64,000 nucleotides of DNA from Elymus sibiricus (taxonomy: Eukaryota; Streptophyta; Magnoliopsida; Poales; Poaceae): NCBI GenBank assembly GCA_039707655.1, contig CM077676.1, positions 457,984,379 to 458,048,378 on the forward strand, read 5' to 3'. Below, in pieces: positions 12,562-23,948 of the stretch. The notes beneath the pieces were generated by a model. It saw only the letters and a list, made by a program, of their open reading frames with translations, was not told the origin of the DNA and did no database searches. How positions within the stretch are numbered: the stretch's first letter is position 1; each line of letters starts with the position of its first letter. The position numbers and the translations under genes are program-made.

Positions 12562-12575
12562 TGCAAGCGGGAGTC
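12562..12575 (+). other. Polypurine tract of the Copia element
   Basis: TGCAAGCGGGAGTC lies directly before the 3' LTR, matching the position and form of the AGTGCAAGTGGGAG tract of Angela-lineage elements. Confidence 0.8.
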
Positions 12576-14751
12576 TATAGGAGATATGCCCTAGAGGCAA
12601 TAATAAATGTTATTTATCTCCCTGTTCATAATTATGTTTATGTTCCATGCTATAACTGCAATGATTCTCGAGTCTACAAATAAAACGAGGCTCGGAGGAA
12701 GACTCATTTGCACGTGTGGAATAATAAACGGTAAAATGTATTCCTAGTCTGGCCTCTAAGACTAGCTCAAGTATTGCATGATGATCCTGTTTTCCTGATC
12801 ATGGGCATGGCTATGCCGGCAATTTTGAGGGCGCAATGTTGGTAGAACACTTGTGTTGAATCGACCCGAATTGATGTTATGCTATGAGATACACTCGTCA
12901 TAAGTTAATGGTTAATAACACAGAGATGGTTAATGTTTGCATGATTCCTTAGACCATGAGAGTATCGAGTTTCTTCATGCTTGCTTCATGAACTTTGGGG
13001 TTTGTTAAACGTCATCCGTAAATGGGGAGCTATTACGGCGGCTTACGGGTTCATGGAAAAGTATGTCAAGTAACTTGATAGCTCAAGATTGGGATTTGCT
13101 CCTCCGACGATGGAGAGATATCTCTGGGCCCTCTCGGTGTTACGGTATCCATCATCGTCTGGCCAGACACTTTGTGATTTGATCACGGGGATGCCAGGAC
13201 ACGGAACGAGAAAAGAGAACAATACCGGTAACGAGGTAACTGGCATAGTGGACAAGGTGTTGATCCACGGGGATGCCAACATGTCTCACCTCAGGTATTT
13301 GTAACATATCGCGAAGCAACAGGAATAGCACACGGCAACTGGAGGTTCACTCGAATATTCATTCGTGTGGGTATAGGGGTCAATATGGGTGTCCACGGCT
13401 TCGATGTTGATCATTGATCGGAAGGGGTTCCGGGTCATGTCTATACTTCACCGAACCTATAGGGTCACACGCTTAAGGGTCATCTATCTGCTGAATACTA
13501 GACGGGGAGTCTGAGAGAAAATCACCGAAAAAGTTTCGACGAAACGGAAACGTTCCGGAGAGGATATCGGAATAGTTCCGGTGAAACTGAAAAGTTGTTT
13601 CAGGGTATTCCATAAAGTCAAATTGGTTTCGGCACATGCCTGGAAATTATTGGAAGGTACCAGAATTGTTCCGGTAACTTCTGAGATTTTTCAGAGACAA
13701 AAACCGGAAATGTTCCGGACTGCCGGAACCGCTTTAGTTGCTTTTCACAGATGAAAATCACTAAACCGAAAAGTTGTTTCGGAGTACACCATAAAGTCAA
13801 ATTGGTTTCGGCACATGCCTGATAATTCTTGGAGGGTGCCAGAATCATTCTGGAAACTTTCTGGAATTTTCCGGAATGAAAACCGGAAATGTTCCGGAGC
13901 TGCCGAAACCGCTTCAGATGCTTTTCGCAGATGAAAATCACTAAACCGGAATTGTTCCGGCTCGCGTTGAAAATTATTTTGGTGGGTACTGGAAATGTTC
14001 TAAGCCCACATGAATATTTTCAGTTCGATCAGACGCTGAAAAATGTCGTCGTGAATAGTGAAAGTGCTTTTTGGGATATTTATGGAAAAGTCACCTTTTG
14101 GGATATTTTCCCAAAAAGGTTTCTAGAAGGCTTGGGGGCCAAGAAACCCTACCCCTTGGATTTCCTATAAATAGAGGTGGAGGGGCTGCCTCCACACTCA
14201 CTTCCTTCTCACATACAAGTGCCATGACATTTCTGGCTTCTCTCTCCCTCCCAGCGAAATAGTTTCGTAGAGCCGAAAGGCTATCTGGGTTCCGGTGGGA
14301 ACTAGTTCTGGACGGCGAAGCCCTGCCGGATAGATGACACCGTATGTGTGCAACTCTGTAGAGAGATCGTAGTTTCGGTCTTAGTTCGAGAGTGCCTCCC
14401 GAAGGGCTATCCGTGTGACCGTCCGAGTTTTGGAGGTCCTCCCGAAGGGCTGTCCGAGTGACAGTCCGAGTTTCGGAGGTCCTCCCGAAGGGCTGTCCGC
14501 GACACCGTCCGGGGACTGTGCGACCGCCTCCCGGAGGGCTGTCCGCGGGGCAGATGAGGGTACACATCCTCGCGGTTGGGAGGTTGTAAAATCCTAGCTG
14601 CGGGGATCTGCACCGCCGATCGTCATCGACTCTACTTCCGCTGCGCTACGAGTCGGTAACGAAACAGATCAAACCTTGTATGCAGTCTCCATAGTGATCC
14701 TGGGCTGGTGCGTAGGTCGAAATTTTTTGTTTTCTGCTGCGTTACCATACA
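12576..14751 (+). repeat. 3' LTR of the Copia element
   Basis: It is a near-identical copy of 4898-7074. Its first dinucleotide is TA instead of TG, a G-to-A change at 12577. A TATA box is at 14166-14173. GGAAT at 14752-14756 is the right-hand target duplication. Confidence 0.93.
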
Positions 14752-14756
14752 GGAAT

Positions 14757-17560
14757 AGCTTCTACTCACTTAGTAACATAATCAACAGCAACTAGAATGC
14801 GTGTGTGCCCATTAGAGGATGGAACGGGTCCCATATAATCAAAACCCCAAACATCAAATGGTTCAATAACAAGTGAATAATTCATAGGCATTTCCTGACG
14901 TCTACTAATATTAACAATTCTTTGACATTCATCACAAGAGAGGACAAACTTACGTGCATCCTTGAGGAAAATAGGACAATAGAAACCAGATTGTAATACC
15001 TTATGTGCAGTACGGTCTCCTGCATGGTGCCCTCCATATGCCTCGGAGTGACACTTCCGAACAATTTCTTCATGTTCATGCTCAGGCACACAACGTCTAA
15101 TAATACCATCTACTCCTTCTTTATAAATATGTGGGTCATCCCAAAAGTAATGTCTTAAATCATAGAAGAACTTTTTCTTTTGTTGGTATGTGTAACTAGG
15201 TGGTATGTATTTGGAAAGAATGAAATTAGCATAGTCCGCATACCAAGGATTATTGCGAGAAGCATTTGCATTTACTATGGCTAATTGCTCATCAGGAAAA
15301 TCATCATTAATAGGAAGTGGGTCATCAAGAATAGTTTCCATTCTAGACAAATTATCAGCAACAGGAGTTTCAACTCTCTTCCTATCAACGATATGTAAAT
15401 CAAATTTTTGTAACAAAAGCACCCGCCTAATCAACCTAGGTTTAGCATCTTTCTTTTCCATGAGATATTTAATAGCAGCATGATCAGTATGTATAGTGAC
15501 TTTGGAATCGACAATGTAGGGTCTAAACTTGTCACAAGCAAATACTACTGCTAAAAATTCTTTATCAGTGGTGGCATAATTTCTTTGAGCACTATCTAAT
15601 GTTTTACTAGCATAATGGATAACATTTAATTTCTTATCAACTCATTGGCCTAAAACAACACCAACAGCATGATCACTAGCATTACACATAATTTCAAATG
15701 GTAAGTTCCAATGAGGCGGTTGAACAATAGGTGCGGAAATTAAAGCTTTCTTAAGTATTTCAAAGGCTTCTACACAATCATCATCAAAAATAAATGAAAC
15801 ATCTTTTTGCAAAATATTGGAAAGGGGCCTAGAGATCTTAGAGAAATCCTTAATAAATCTTCTATAAAAACCAACATGACCAAGGAAACTTCTTATACCT
15901 TTAATCTCTTTAGGGCATGGCATTTTCTCAATTGCATCAACTTTAGCTTTATCTACCTCAATACCTCTTTCGGAAATTTTATGACCGAATACAATATCTT
16001 CATTCACCATGAAGTGGCACTTCTCCGAGTTCAGGACGAGGTTAGTGTCTTCACATCTATGCAAAACTCTATCAAGGTTGCTCAAGCAACCATCAAAAGA
16101 AGTTCCGTAAACGGAGAAATCATCCATGAATACCTCAACGATCTTTTCACAGAAATCAGAGAATATAGTAGCCATACATCTTCGAAAGGTAGCAGATGCA
16201 TTACATAAACCAAAAGGCATACGTCTATAAGCATAGGTTCCAAAAGGACAAGTGAAAGTAGTTTTTTGTTGATTTGCTTGTGACACAGGTATTTGAGAGA
16301 AACTAGAATAGCCATCAAGAAAACTAAAGTATGTATGTTTAACTAGTCTCTCTAACATTTGATCAATAAAAGGCAAAGGGTAATGATCTTTTCTAGTATT
16401 CTTATTCAATTTTCTAAAATCAATAACCATCCTATAACCAGTTATGGTCCTTTGCGGGATAAGTTCATTTTTATCATTTGGAACAACAGTAATGCCTCCT
16501 TTCTTAGGAACACAATGAACATGACTTACCCATTGGCTGTCAGCTATGGGATAGATTATATCTACTTCCAGAAGCTTTAATATTTCAGTTCTTACCACTT
16601 CTTTCATTATAGGATTGAGGCGACGTTGAGGATCAATGACTGGTTTAGCGCCGGGCTCGGTATTTATTTTTTGCAGACATAAAGTGAGACTAATGCCCTT
16701 AAGATCATCAAGAGTATATCCAATAGCAGCACGATGCTTCCTCAGTGTTTTCATTAATCTCTTTTCTTCATGCACTGAAAGGTTAGAACTAATAATAACA
16801 GGATATATCTTCTTTTCATAGAGATAAACATATTTCCGAGTATCAGGCAATTTCTTTAATTCAAAGATAGGATCTCCCTTAGGTGGAGGAGGATCTCCCA
16901 AGATATCAACTGGCAAGTTATGTTTGAGGATAGGCCTTTGTTCTAAGAATATCTTATCTATTTCATTCCTTTCATTCATATGTATATCATTTTCATGGTC
17001 TAGCAAATATTGTTCTAAAGGATCAATAGGCGGTACAGCAATAGAAGCAAGACCAACAATTTCATCTCTAACAGGTGGCACTACCTCATGGTGTTGCTTA
17101 CTGAACTTGGAAAAATTAAATTCATGAAACACATTATTAAAATTGAACTTGACTACTTCTTTCTCACAATCAATCTCAGCACCAACAGTGTTCAAGAAAG
17201 GTCTACCAAATATGACAGGACAAAAGCTATCTTGTGCTGATCCAAGTACTAAGAAATATGCGGGGTATTTGATCTTGCCACACAAGACTTCAACATCTCG
17301 TAAAATTCCTAGAGGAGTAATAGTGTCTCTATTTGCTAGCTTAACGGTGCACTCAATATATTCCAATTCCACGGGTGCTATATCATGCTTAATTTCATTG
17401 TATAGAGCCTTAGGGATAGCGCTTATACTAGCACCTAAATCACATAATCCATGATAACAATGATCTTCAATCTTAATAGAAATAACAGGCAAGCCTACAA
17501 TAGGTTTACTTTTGTCTAGCCTATCTTGCTCATTCTATATTTCCTTAGCAATTCTAGTAG
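14757..17560 (-). pseudogene. Gypsy pol: protease, reverse transcriptase, RNase H and integrase N-terminus
   Basis: A nearly continuous minus-strand frame runs from about 17492 to 14766. Protease is first, with the active-site motif CDLGASISAIP near 17440. Reverse transcriptase follows, with YPLPFIDQMLERL and the catalytic FMDDFSVYG near 16120. RNase H then carries [12 protein letters not shown] near 15560. The integrase zinc finger has His-His and Cys-x2-Cys spacing (CDECQR near 14930). The frame ends in the DYVTK region just before the Copia target site. In-frame stops sit at 15639-15641 (CGA-to-TGA type) and 14763-14765 (TGG-to-TGA type), and another near 17530. The residue pattern is Athila lineage. 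The remaining integrase is at 4054-4892. Confidence 0.9.
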
Positions 17561-17876
17561 CAACACTATGATGTATAACTTTCCCATCTACATCATTAAC
17601 CAAGAGATTTTTTAACCATTGCAATCTTAGGCTCAACCTTAATTTGTTCAGGGGGTGTAAATGTTCTATTGTTACTCTTATGAACCACAGTTATAGCCTT
17701 AGCATGTTCCCTTATTCTAACAGGAAAATGAGGTTTTTCAATATAAGCAGTAGGTACAACTGGATTAGAAGAATAAATAATTTTCTCAGCCTTAGCAACT
17801 ATTGGTTTTTCTTTAACTTCCTCAATAGGTGGATGAAACTTAAACCATTTCTCCTTGGGGAGTGTTTGATGAATTT
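17561..17876 (-). pseudogene. Gypsy gag-pol linker region
   Basis: A minus-strand frame contains LPKEKWFKFHPP and HFPVRIREHAKA-type residues that lie between gag and protease in Triticeae Athila-lineage polyproteins. A base change in an A-run near 17603-17608 shifts it out of frame with protease. Its upstream neighbour, the gag end, is now about 2.5 kb away because of the insertion at 17883-20418. Confidence 0.7.
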
Positions 17877-18888
17877 TTGTACACAATAAGATCAATTTAT
17901 TTAACCGAGCCGTGGTGTACCGGCATGCAAATAAATACAACCAGATATGAGAGAAAATATAACTTTGATTTAGCATAGTGCTACAATATGACGTGTGGGT
18001 CCCACATAGTGCTAAAAATTCGGAAGAAAGGAATATATCAAATATTATACTCTATTTGTAGAGTCCATCATGTAGAATACAGTGGTGTAAATAGATTGAT
18101 GGTTTGCATTTCGGTTTAAGAGAAATAATTGGCAAAAGAGAAAAATACATGCATGTAAAGCTAGCCAAATTTGGAATTGGTATGCATGCATACGGCCAAG
18201 TAGATTTGCTGCTGATGTATACGAGTTGCATGCAATGTGACCGAATGGAACAAGGCCCACGTAACAGGGACTCTTGGGCTGAGTTTAATTGGTGTCCAAG
18301 CAAGAAAGAAATATAGAAAAGGAAACACACAACTCGCAAACTGGGGATAGACTATGTTGCCGTTTTAAAACCAGACGTTTTCTACCGCTTCAAGCCACGA
18401 CCGGCGCTTATATAATGCAAGGCCAGTCAACACTCACGTACCCCGGGAGACCCATGTAGACGTCTTATGCACGCAGACACCACGCGCACGCACGCGCTCC
18501 GCCAGGATCTAGGGCAACCCACCCACGCATAGAGACAACACGCACGCCACCACGCAACTCTCCTCCACGCACGCCGAGGCTCTTATCAATAATCAACTCC
18601 ACGCACACACCACCCCTTCCCTCCTCAACCATCTCCACATCAATTTCCTTGATCACGGGAGCAGGCCGAAGCTGTATCGACATGTTGGTATTCGCACCAA
18701 CAATTGCGTTTGATGGTAAGTTGTAAGATCCGATCATGAGGCTGATTTTGTGATGCGAAAAGAGCAAGTCTATACCGGTCTATGTTCGTGCAAGCAAGTC
18801 AAAACAAGCGGTAAATAAGTTGATCTTGCCCCTTACGAGGGAGCTTGATTTGTTCTATCTCCCCGGCCTCAAGGCTATGGCAAAAGCA

Positions 18889-19230
18889 AGTTCTACATTA
18901 CTATCTTGGCCGAGTACTGGCGAGAAAAAGAGCCTACATCAGTAGGCCGGGTACTGACGACCAAAGGCCTGTCCTACCAAAGTAAGTTCTACATCAGTAT
19001 CTTGGCCGAGTACTGACGAGAAAATGGGCCTACGTCAGTACCGTGACCGGGTACTGAAAAGCAAAAGGCCTGTCCTACCAAAGCAAGTTCTACATCAGTA
19101 CCGTAGTCGGGTACTGACGAGCAAAAGTCCTGTCCTACCGAAACAAGTTTTACGTCGGTACCGTGGCCGGGTACTGACGAGCAAAAGGGCATGTTTTACT
19201 CAACAAAGTTCTACATCAGTACCATGGCGA
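18889..19230. repeat. ~60-bp tandem repeat array
   Basis: Five to six imperfect units contain aagttctacatcagtaccgt and ggccgggtactgacgagcaaaag. Units diverge by scattered substitutions. The array lies inside the unclassified insertion. Confidence 0.8.
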
Positions 19231-19479
19231 GTAAAGATGATTGTTCCATACAAAACTTCACTTCGGCCACATGGAACGTACATGAGCATAAAACCCTTCA
19301 TCAAGGCAAGCCTAAAACCATGGCTTCCAGATGTAATGTGATTGGCTACAAAGGACTCAAAAGCGCGCGACGTCTACTCCTACAAGGATAGTCGATTGTT
19401 GCTTCATGCAAACTGTGACGAGTGTAAGAGGCTAAGGCCAAATACGAAGGAGTCAGAAATACTACATTGACTTTTGGCC

Positions 19480-19680
19480 TCACGAGGAGGCAACTTCAAT
19501 AAAATATCATCTCGATTCCACCCCTCACAAGGAGGCGAGGCTACAAATTGTACATTGATTTTGTCTCTCACAATAATACGAGATTAATAAAGTATTACCC
19601 TTTCCACCCCTCACGAGGAGGCGACGTCCATACAGTCGCACAATGATTTTGCTCCTGTGAGGAAGCGAGATTGATATATG
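19480..19680. repeat. Short interspersed repeat cccctcacgaggaggcga
   Basis: At least three imperfect copies occur about every 100 bp, each followed by tacattgattttg-like sequence. They are part of the same insertion and are non-coding. Confidence 0.6.
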
Positions 19681-20418
19681 TTTTATTGGCAAGCATCATC
19701 TAATGCATATGTGATATATTCCACATCGACATCTTGGCCAAGTGTCGATGAGACAAAAGGCTATACAAACCATCATCTCCATCATACATCTAGTGCCAAC
19801 AAGGCTAGACGATATTATGGCCAAGTGCCGATGAGGCCGGTTCACTACCCTACCGACATGTCACAAACCTATGAGATTGGACATACCGTTGTTGGGCACC
19901 GACGAGGCGATAGCAACACATACATGTCCACGTCCGATGAAGTCAGGGCATCACATGACTGGGCACCGACGAGGCGAAAGTCATTCCCTTCATCGACACA
20001 TCCTGTTTGGTCACGCCAACATGGCGATGATACTCGTGATCGGGTTTCAGCGAAACAAATCCACCCACACAATATACATTAATATCACAATGCATATGGA
20101 TGAGCAATCTGATACATGACGACGACCATCAGCGCAACTTAATAGGAGGTATTCCATGGGATCAACCCCATGGATATAATTAACCTGTTGCTTGCAAACG
20201 CGTCGGGAATCGGCGAACCACACAATCCCTTTAGTCAGATACTCCTTAAGCGCGACGCAGAAGGAAGAAGGATAAATTCCCATGGAACTTGTACAATGTA
20301 TTTGTATTCAATACAATGATCAATAAAGTGCAGTGTTCCGGATATGTATTTGTCCATTATGTCTGTCTATTTATTTCTTGTTTCCATAAAACAAGTGGCA
20401 CGCTCGCGGTTTTATAAC

Positions 20419-21295
20419 TTGTACGCATTAGGAAATACCCTCCCTAAAATAGGGAGCGACGCATATCTTTTTGGCAAAACAGGGAGATCAACATGAGCAG
20501 CAATGGATTCACATAATTTAGCTACTATAACAGAGTCAAGGCCATATTTTTCACTAAACGAATGGCAAGCATTTGTTTCTACCAAAGACTTAACACAATC
20601 ATACTGGAAATTTATACCTGAATCGTTACCTTTGTCGATTTCCCAATCTTCAGAATTGCGTTTAATTCTTTCCAGAAGGTCCCATTTGTGTTCAATAGAT
20701 TTCTTCATAAAGGATCCAGAACAAAAAGTATCAAGCATTGAACGATCAATAATAGAAAGCCGCCCATAAAAGTTTTGCAATATAATTCCTCTTCCAAGTT
20801 CATGATTGGGGCTAATATGCATCATATATTTAAGCCTCCCCCAAGCTTGAGCGATGCTTTCTCCTTCATGAGGCCAAAAGTTATATATATAATTCCGATC
20901 ACGATGAACCAAGTGCATGGGATAAAATTTCTGGTGAAATTCCAGCTTAATTCGGTTCCAATCCCATAATTCAATATCATCAATTAACCTGTACCATAGC
21001 AATGTTTTTCCTTCAAAGATAAAGGGAATACATTCCTTATAACTTCATCCCCTGTCAAACCTGCAAGCTTAAATAATCCACAAACCTCATATATAAAGAT
21101 CAGATGCATATCAGGATGTGAGGTCCTATAATATTGGTTAGCTAGCAGTTTCTCAAGAATACCCGAGGGGATTTCAAAATAAATATTTTTAGTAGGTGCA
21201 GCGTGTTGCGAAGGTTGAGGGGTAACTCTTACGGCTTCCGGTCGAGGTGAAGATACCCCGAACATGCCCCTTAAAGGATTACTTTCCATATCCAT
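20419..21295 (-). pseudogene. Gypsy gag
   Basis: Two overlapping minus-strand frames (start at 21295; continuation to 20412) encode an Athila-type capsid region. Landmarks are an N-terminal NPLRGMFG segment, a central WDWNRIKLEFHQKFYP stretch and YIYNFWPHEGESIAQAWGRLK, which resembles the Retrotrans_gag pattern. The two frames overlap near 20990, which implies a single frameshift. The C-terminal end runs into the insertion at 20418 and stops there. The gene follows the primer site with a short leader, as expected. Confidence 0.8.
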
Positions 21296-21366
21296 AAGTG
21301 AGAATAAATTTCAGCACAAATTATAAATGTTTCCTTACCAATTTCCACTTACCAAAGGCGCTTCAC

Positions 21367-21384
21367 TCCCCGGCAACGGCGCCA
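21367..21384 (-). other. Primer-binding site (tRNA-Asp)
   Basis: On the minus strand this reads TGGCGCCGTTGCCGGGGA, an exact 18-base complement of the 3' end of plant tRNA-Asp. It lies 14 bases inside the 5' LTR. Confidence 0.93.
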
Positions 21385-21398
21385 GAAAAGAGTCTTAA

Positions 21399-22862
21399 TG
21401 ACCCACAGGTATAGGGGATCAATCGTAGTCCTTTCGATAAGTAAGAGTGTCGAACCCAACGAGTAGCAGAAGGAAATGACAAGCGGTTTTCAGTAGGGTA
21501 TTCTCTGCAAATGCTGAAAGTAGCGGTGATAGACAGTTTTCTGATAAGATAATTCCTAACGAGTAACAAACAAGTAAAGTAAAAAGTGTGCAGCAAGGTG
21601 GCGCAATCCTTTTTATAGGAAAGCACAAGCCTGAAAGGTATCTTATATGAAGCAAAGCGTTCTGGAGGACACATGGGAATTATCGTCTAGTCACGTTCAT
21701 CATGTTTAGTTGATTCACGTTCATTACTTTGATAATTTGATATGTGGGTGGACCGGTGCTAGGGTGATGTTCTTACTTGAACAAGCATCCCACTTATGAT
21801 TAACCCCTCTCGCAAGCATCCGCAACTATGAAAGAAGAATTAAGATAAATCTAACCATAGCATGAAACATATGGATCCAAATCAGCCCCTTACGGTATAA
21901 CTCATAAACTAGGGTTTAAGCTTCTGTCACTCTTGCAACCCATCATCTACTTATTACACACCAATGCTTTCCCTTAGGCCCAAAGTTGGTGAAGTATCAT
22001 GTAGTCGATGTTCATATGACACCACTAAAGGAATAGCAACATACATATCATCAAAATAGTGAACGAATACCAACATCACATGATTACTTATAACATGACT
22101 TCTCCCATGTCCTCAAGAACAAAAGTAACAACTCACAACTCATATTCATGATCAGAGGGGTATTGAATAGCATCAAGGATCAGAACATATGATCTTCCAC
22201 CAAATAAACCAACAAGCATCAACTACAAGATGTAATCAACACTACTAGCAACCCCCAGGTACCAATCTGAGGTTTTGAGACAAAGATTGAACACAAGAGA
22301 TGAACTAGGGTTGTAGATGAGATGGTGCTGGTGAAGATGTTGATGAAGATTTGTCCTCACTCGATAAGAGGAACGTTGGTGATGACGATGGCTTCGATTT
22401 CCCCCTCCCGGAGGGAAGTTTCCGCCTCGTGACGGCGGCGCTTCGTCCCAAAAGTCATCTCTTGAATTTTTTTTCTAGGGTAAATGGCTTCATATAAGAG
22501 AAGATGGGCCACGAGGGCCAGCTTTTGGGGCCACAAGCCCTAGGGACGCGCCCTGGGGGGTGGCGCGCCCCCTGAGCTTGTGGCTCAGCGGTGGCCCCCC
22601 TTCTGGTATTTCTTTCGCAAATAATTTTAATATATTCCAAAATAATTCTCCGTAAATTTTCAGGTCATTTGGAGTCTGGGAAATAAATGCCTCTGATTTT
22701 CTCCTTTTACGGTCTAGAATTCCTGCTGCCGGCATTCTCCCTCTTGAGATAGATCTTGCAAAATAAGAGAGAAAAGGCATATGAATTTCATCATAAAGTG
22801 AAATATTGATCCAAAACATAATAAATATTTGTATGAAAACATAATGCAAAATGGACGTATCA
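21399..22862 (-). repeat. 5' LTR of the Gypsy element
   Basis: It is the partner of 171-1685. On the minus strand it begins TGATACGTCC at 22862 and ends CA at 21399. The primer site lies just inside it, which makes it the 5' LTR. Confidence 0.9.
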
Positions 22863-23948
22863 AATTCCAACTTCACATCTGCAAACAACCCAAGACAAAC
22901 CCATAGACACATGTAGAAGAGCAAACTACCTTAAGCGTGTCGCGACCCTAACATCTCTCACCCTGCCGCCATTGCCACAAAAGCCCAGATGCCATGACTG
23001 CCGCCTTCCACCATCCACACGCACACTGGTCCCTTCCAGCCAGTGGACACCCTAAGAAGGACGCCCCAAATGGGAAGCATGAGGTAGAAACACTACTATC
23101 ATTCAATTATGAAGGATATATGAGGTCCTCAGGATTGACCGGGTAGAGTGCACCACGCATCGATGATGTTTCTAAGAAGAAAGCAGCACCAACGATCGCC
23201 GATGTATCCTACCTTGTCAAGCAACCCAGAGAGGGGCTTTCAGCCGGCATTGGCACACCCTCTGCCCTCCCAAGTCATGGGCAAAGATGGAACACAGTCA
23301 TGCGCTATCATCGAAGCCTCTCTAGATCTATTGCATCGGCGTGTCCATCCATCTGCTTACATCCTTCCATGAGACCATGTGTTTGGTAGAACAACCACCA
23401 CGCAGCCGCACACGTCAAGACGCTACTGCCAAGCCCTCTATCCAAGGTCATTGAGAAGGCCCATGAATTCTCCACAATATGCAACCATCTCGTCGGACCA
23501 GATCAGCGGCTGCCATGGACAGCCTGGGATCAGACCGCTCCCGCACACACACTACACCACCCGGACCAACTGCACCCATACTCCAGCATCTAGAACCAGC
23601 CGCTTTGGCCGACACGCACATGTGCGTCCGCACACATCAACGTTGTTGCTCTGACCAGGAGGACAGATAAATGTCGAGCTCCACTCCCCCTCTCCACCGC
23701 ATAGGACACAAGGCCAAATCCACACCGGAGCACTGTGCCTTTGCCTCTGTGTCACCCGATACCTCCGCAACCCAGCGCCGCCATGCTGAGCTCCATTACC
23801 CCTTGAAGTCGCGCCACTCCACACCTCTCAAACCATGCGATAGGAAGAAATGGCCCCGCCAACATCAACAATACGCGGACTTTGCCCGGTGGCACCCTTC
23901 CGTGGCGGGATGGGAAGTGATATGGGGTGGTAGGTGGTTGGCGGTGGC
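22863..23948. other. Unassigned sequence between two Gypsy elements
   Basis: About 1.1 kb, C-rich on the plus strand from about 23150 to 23900. Overlapping frames of up to about 90 codons occur on both strands, none with a domain I recognise. The composition, with G-rich minus-strand text, resembles the 5' regions of plant LINEs, but I see no reverse transcriptase or poly(A) tail, so I leave it unclassified. Confidence 0.35.

Larger units (their letters stand above)
4898..14751 (+). mobile_element. Copia (Angela/BARE-lineage) LTR retrotransposon inserted in the Gypsy integrase
   Basis: Two 2.18-kb direct repeats (4898-7074 and 12576-14751) bound a forward-strand element. The five bases GGAAT at 4893-4897 recur at 14752-14756 as an exact target duplication. 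A Met-tRNA-type primer site follows the first LTR and a purine tract (GCAAGCGGGAGTC) precedes the second. The LTR start (TGTAGGAGATATGCCCTAGA) is the Angela/Maximus/Inga-type start; the exact family is not certain. Remnants of gag, integrase, reverse transcriptase and RNase H are recognisable in the right order, but every part is full of stops. The LTRs differ at only about 15 positions by eye, so the insertion is recent although the coding region is dead. Confidence 0.93.
17883..20418. mobile_element. Unclassified 2.5-kb insertion in the Gypsy gag-pol junction
   Basis: The Gypsy frame is interrupted here. The six bases TTGTAC flank the insert on both sides (17877-17882 and 20419-20424), which suggests a target duplication. 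The ends have neither TG/CA termini nor visible terminal inverted repeats (acaataag at the left, ttttataac at the right). The interior holds a ~60-bp tandem array (18889-19230) and a second repeat family with cccctcacgaggaggcga (19480-19680). Degenerate units with ggccaagtgccgatgagg follow near 19735-19990. No frame exceeds about 135 codons and none is recognisable. It could be a solo LTR with altered ends or a non-autonomous element of unknown class. Confidence 0.6.
171..22862 (-). mobile_element. Athila-like Gypsy LTR retrotransposon carrying two later insertions
   Basis: Two long direct repeats (171-1685 and 21399-22862) flank an interior that reads on the minus strand. In minus-strand order it holds a tRNA-Asp primer site (21367-21384), gag, protease, reverse transcriptase, RNase H, integrase, an extra 3' frame and a purine tract (1686-1699). 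The LTR starts TGATACGTCC on the minus strand, as in Triticeae Athila-lineage families; I cannot fix the family name. No chromodomain is visible after the integrase. The interior is broken by a Copia element at 4898-14751 and an unclassified insertion at 17883-20418. The five bases outside the two ends (tctga and aattc) do not match, so the original target duplication is lost or the ends come from different copies. Several in-frame stops make it non-functional. Confidence 0.9.

Noticed and set aside
17883..20418. Insertion as a Helitron or CACTA
   Set aside because: No CTRR hairpin end, no TC start and no CACTA termini are present; the flanking repeat is six bases.
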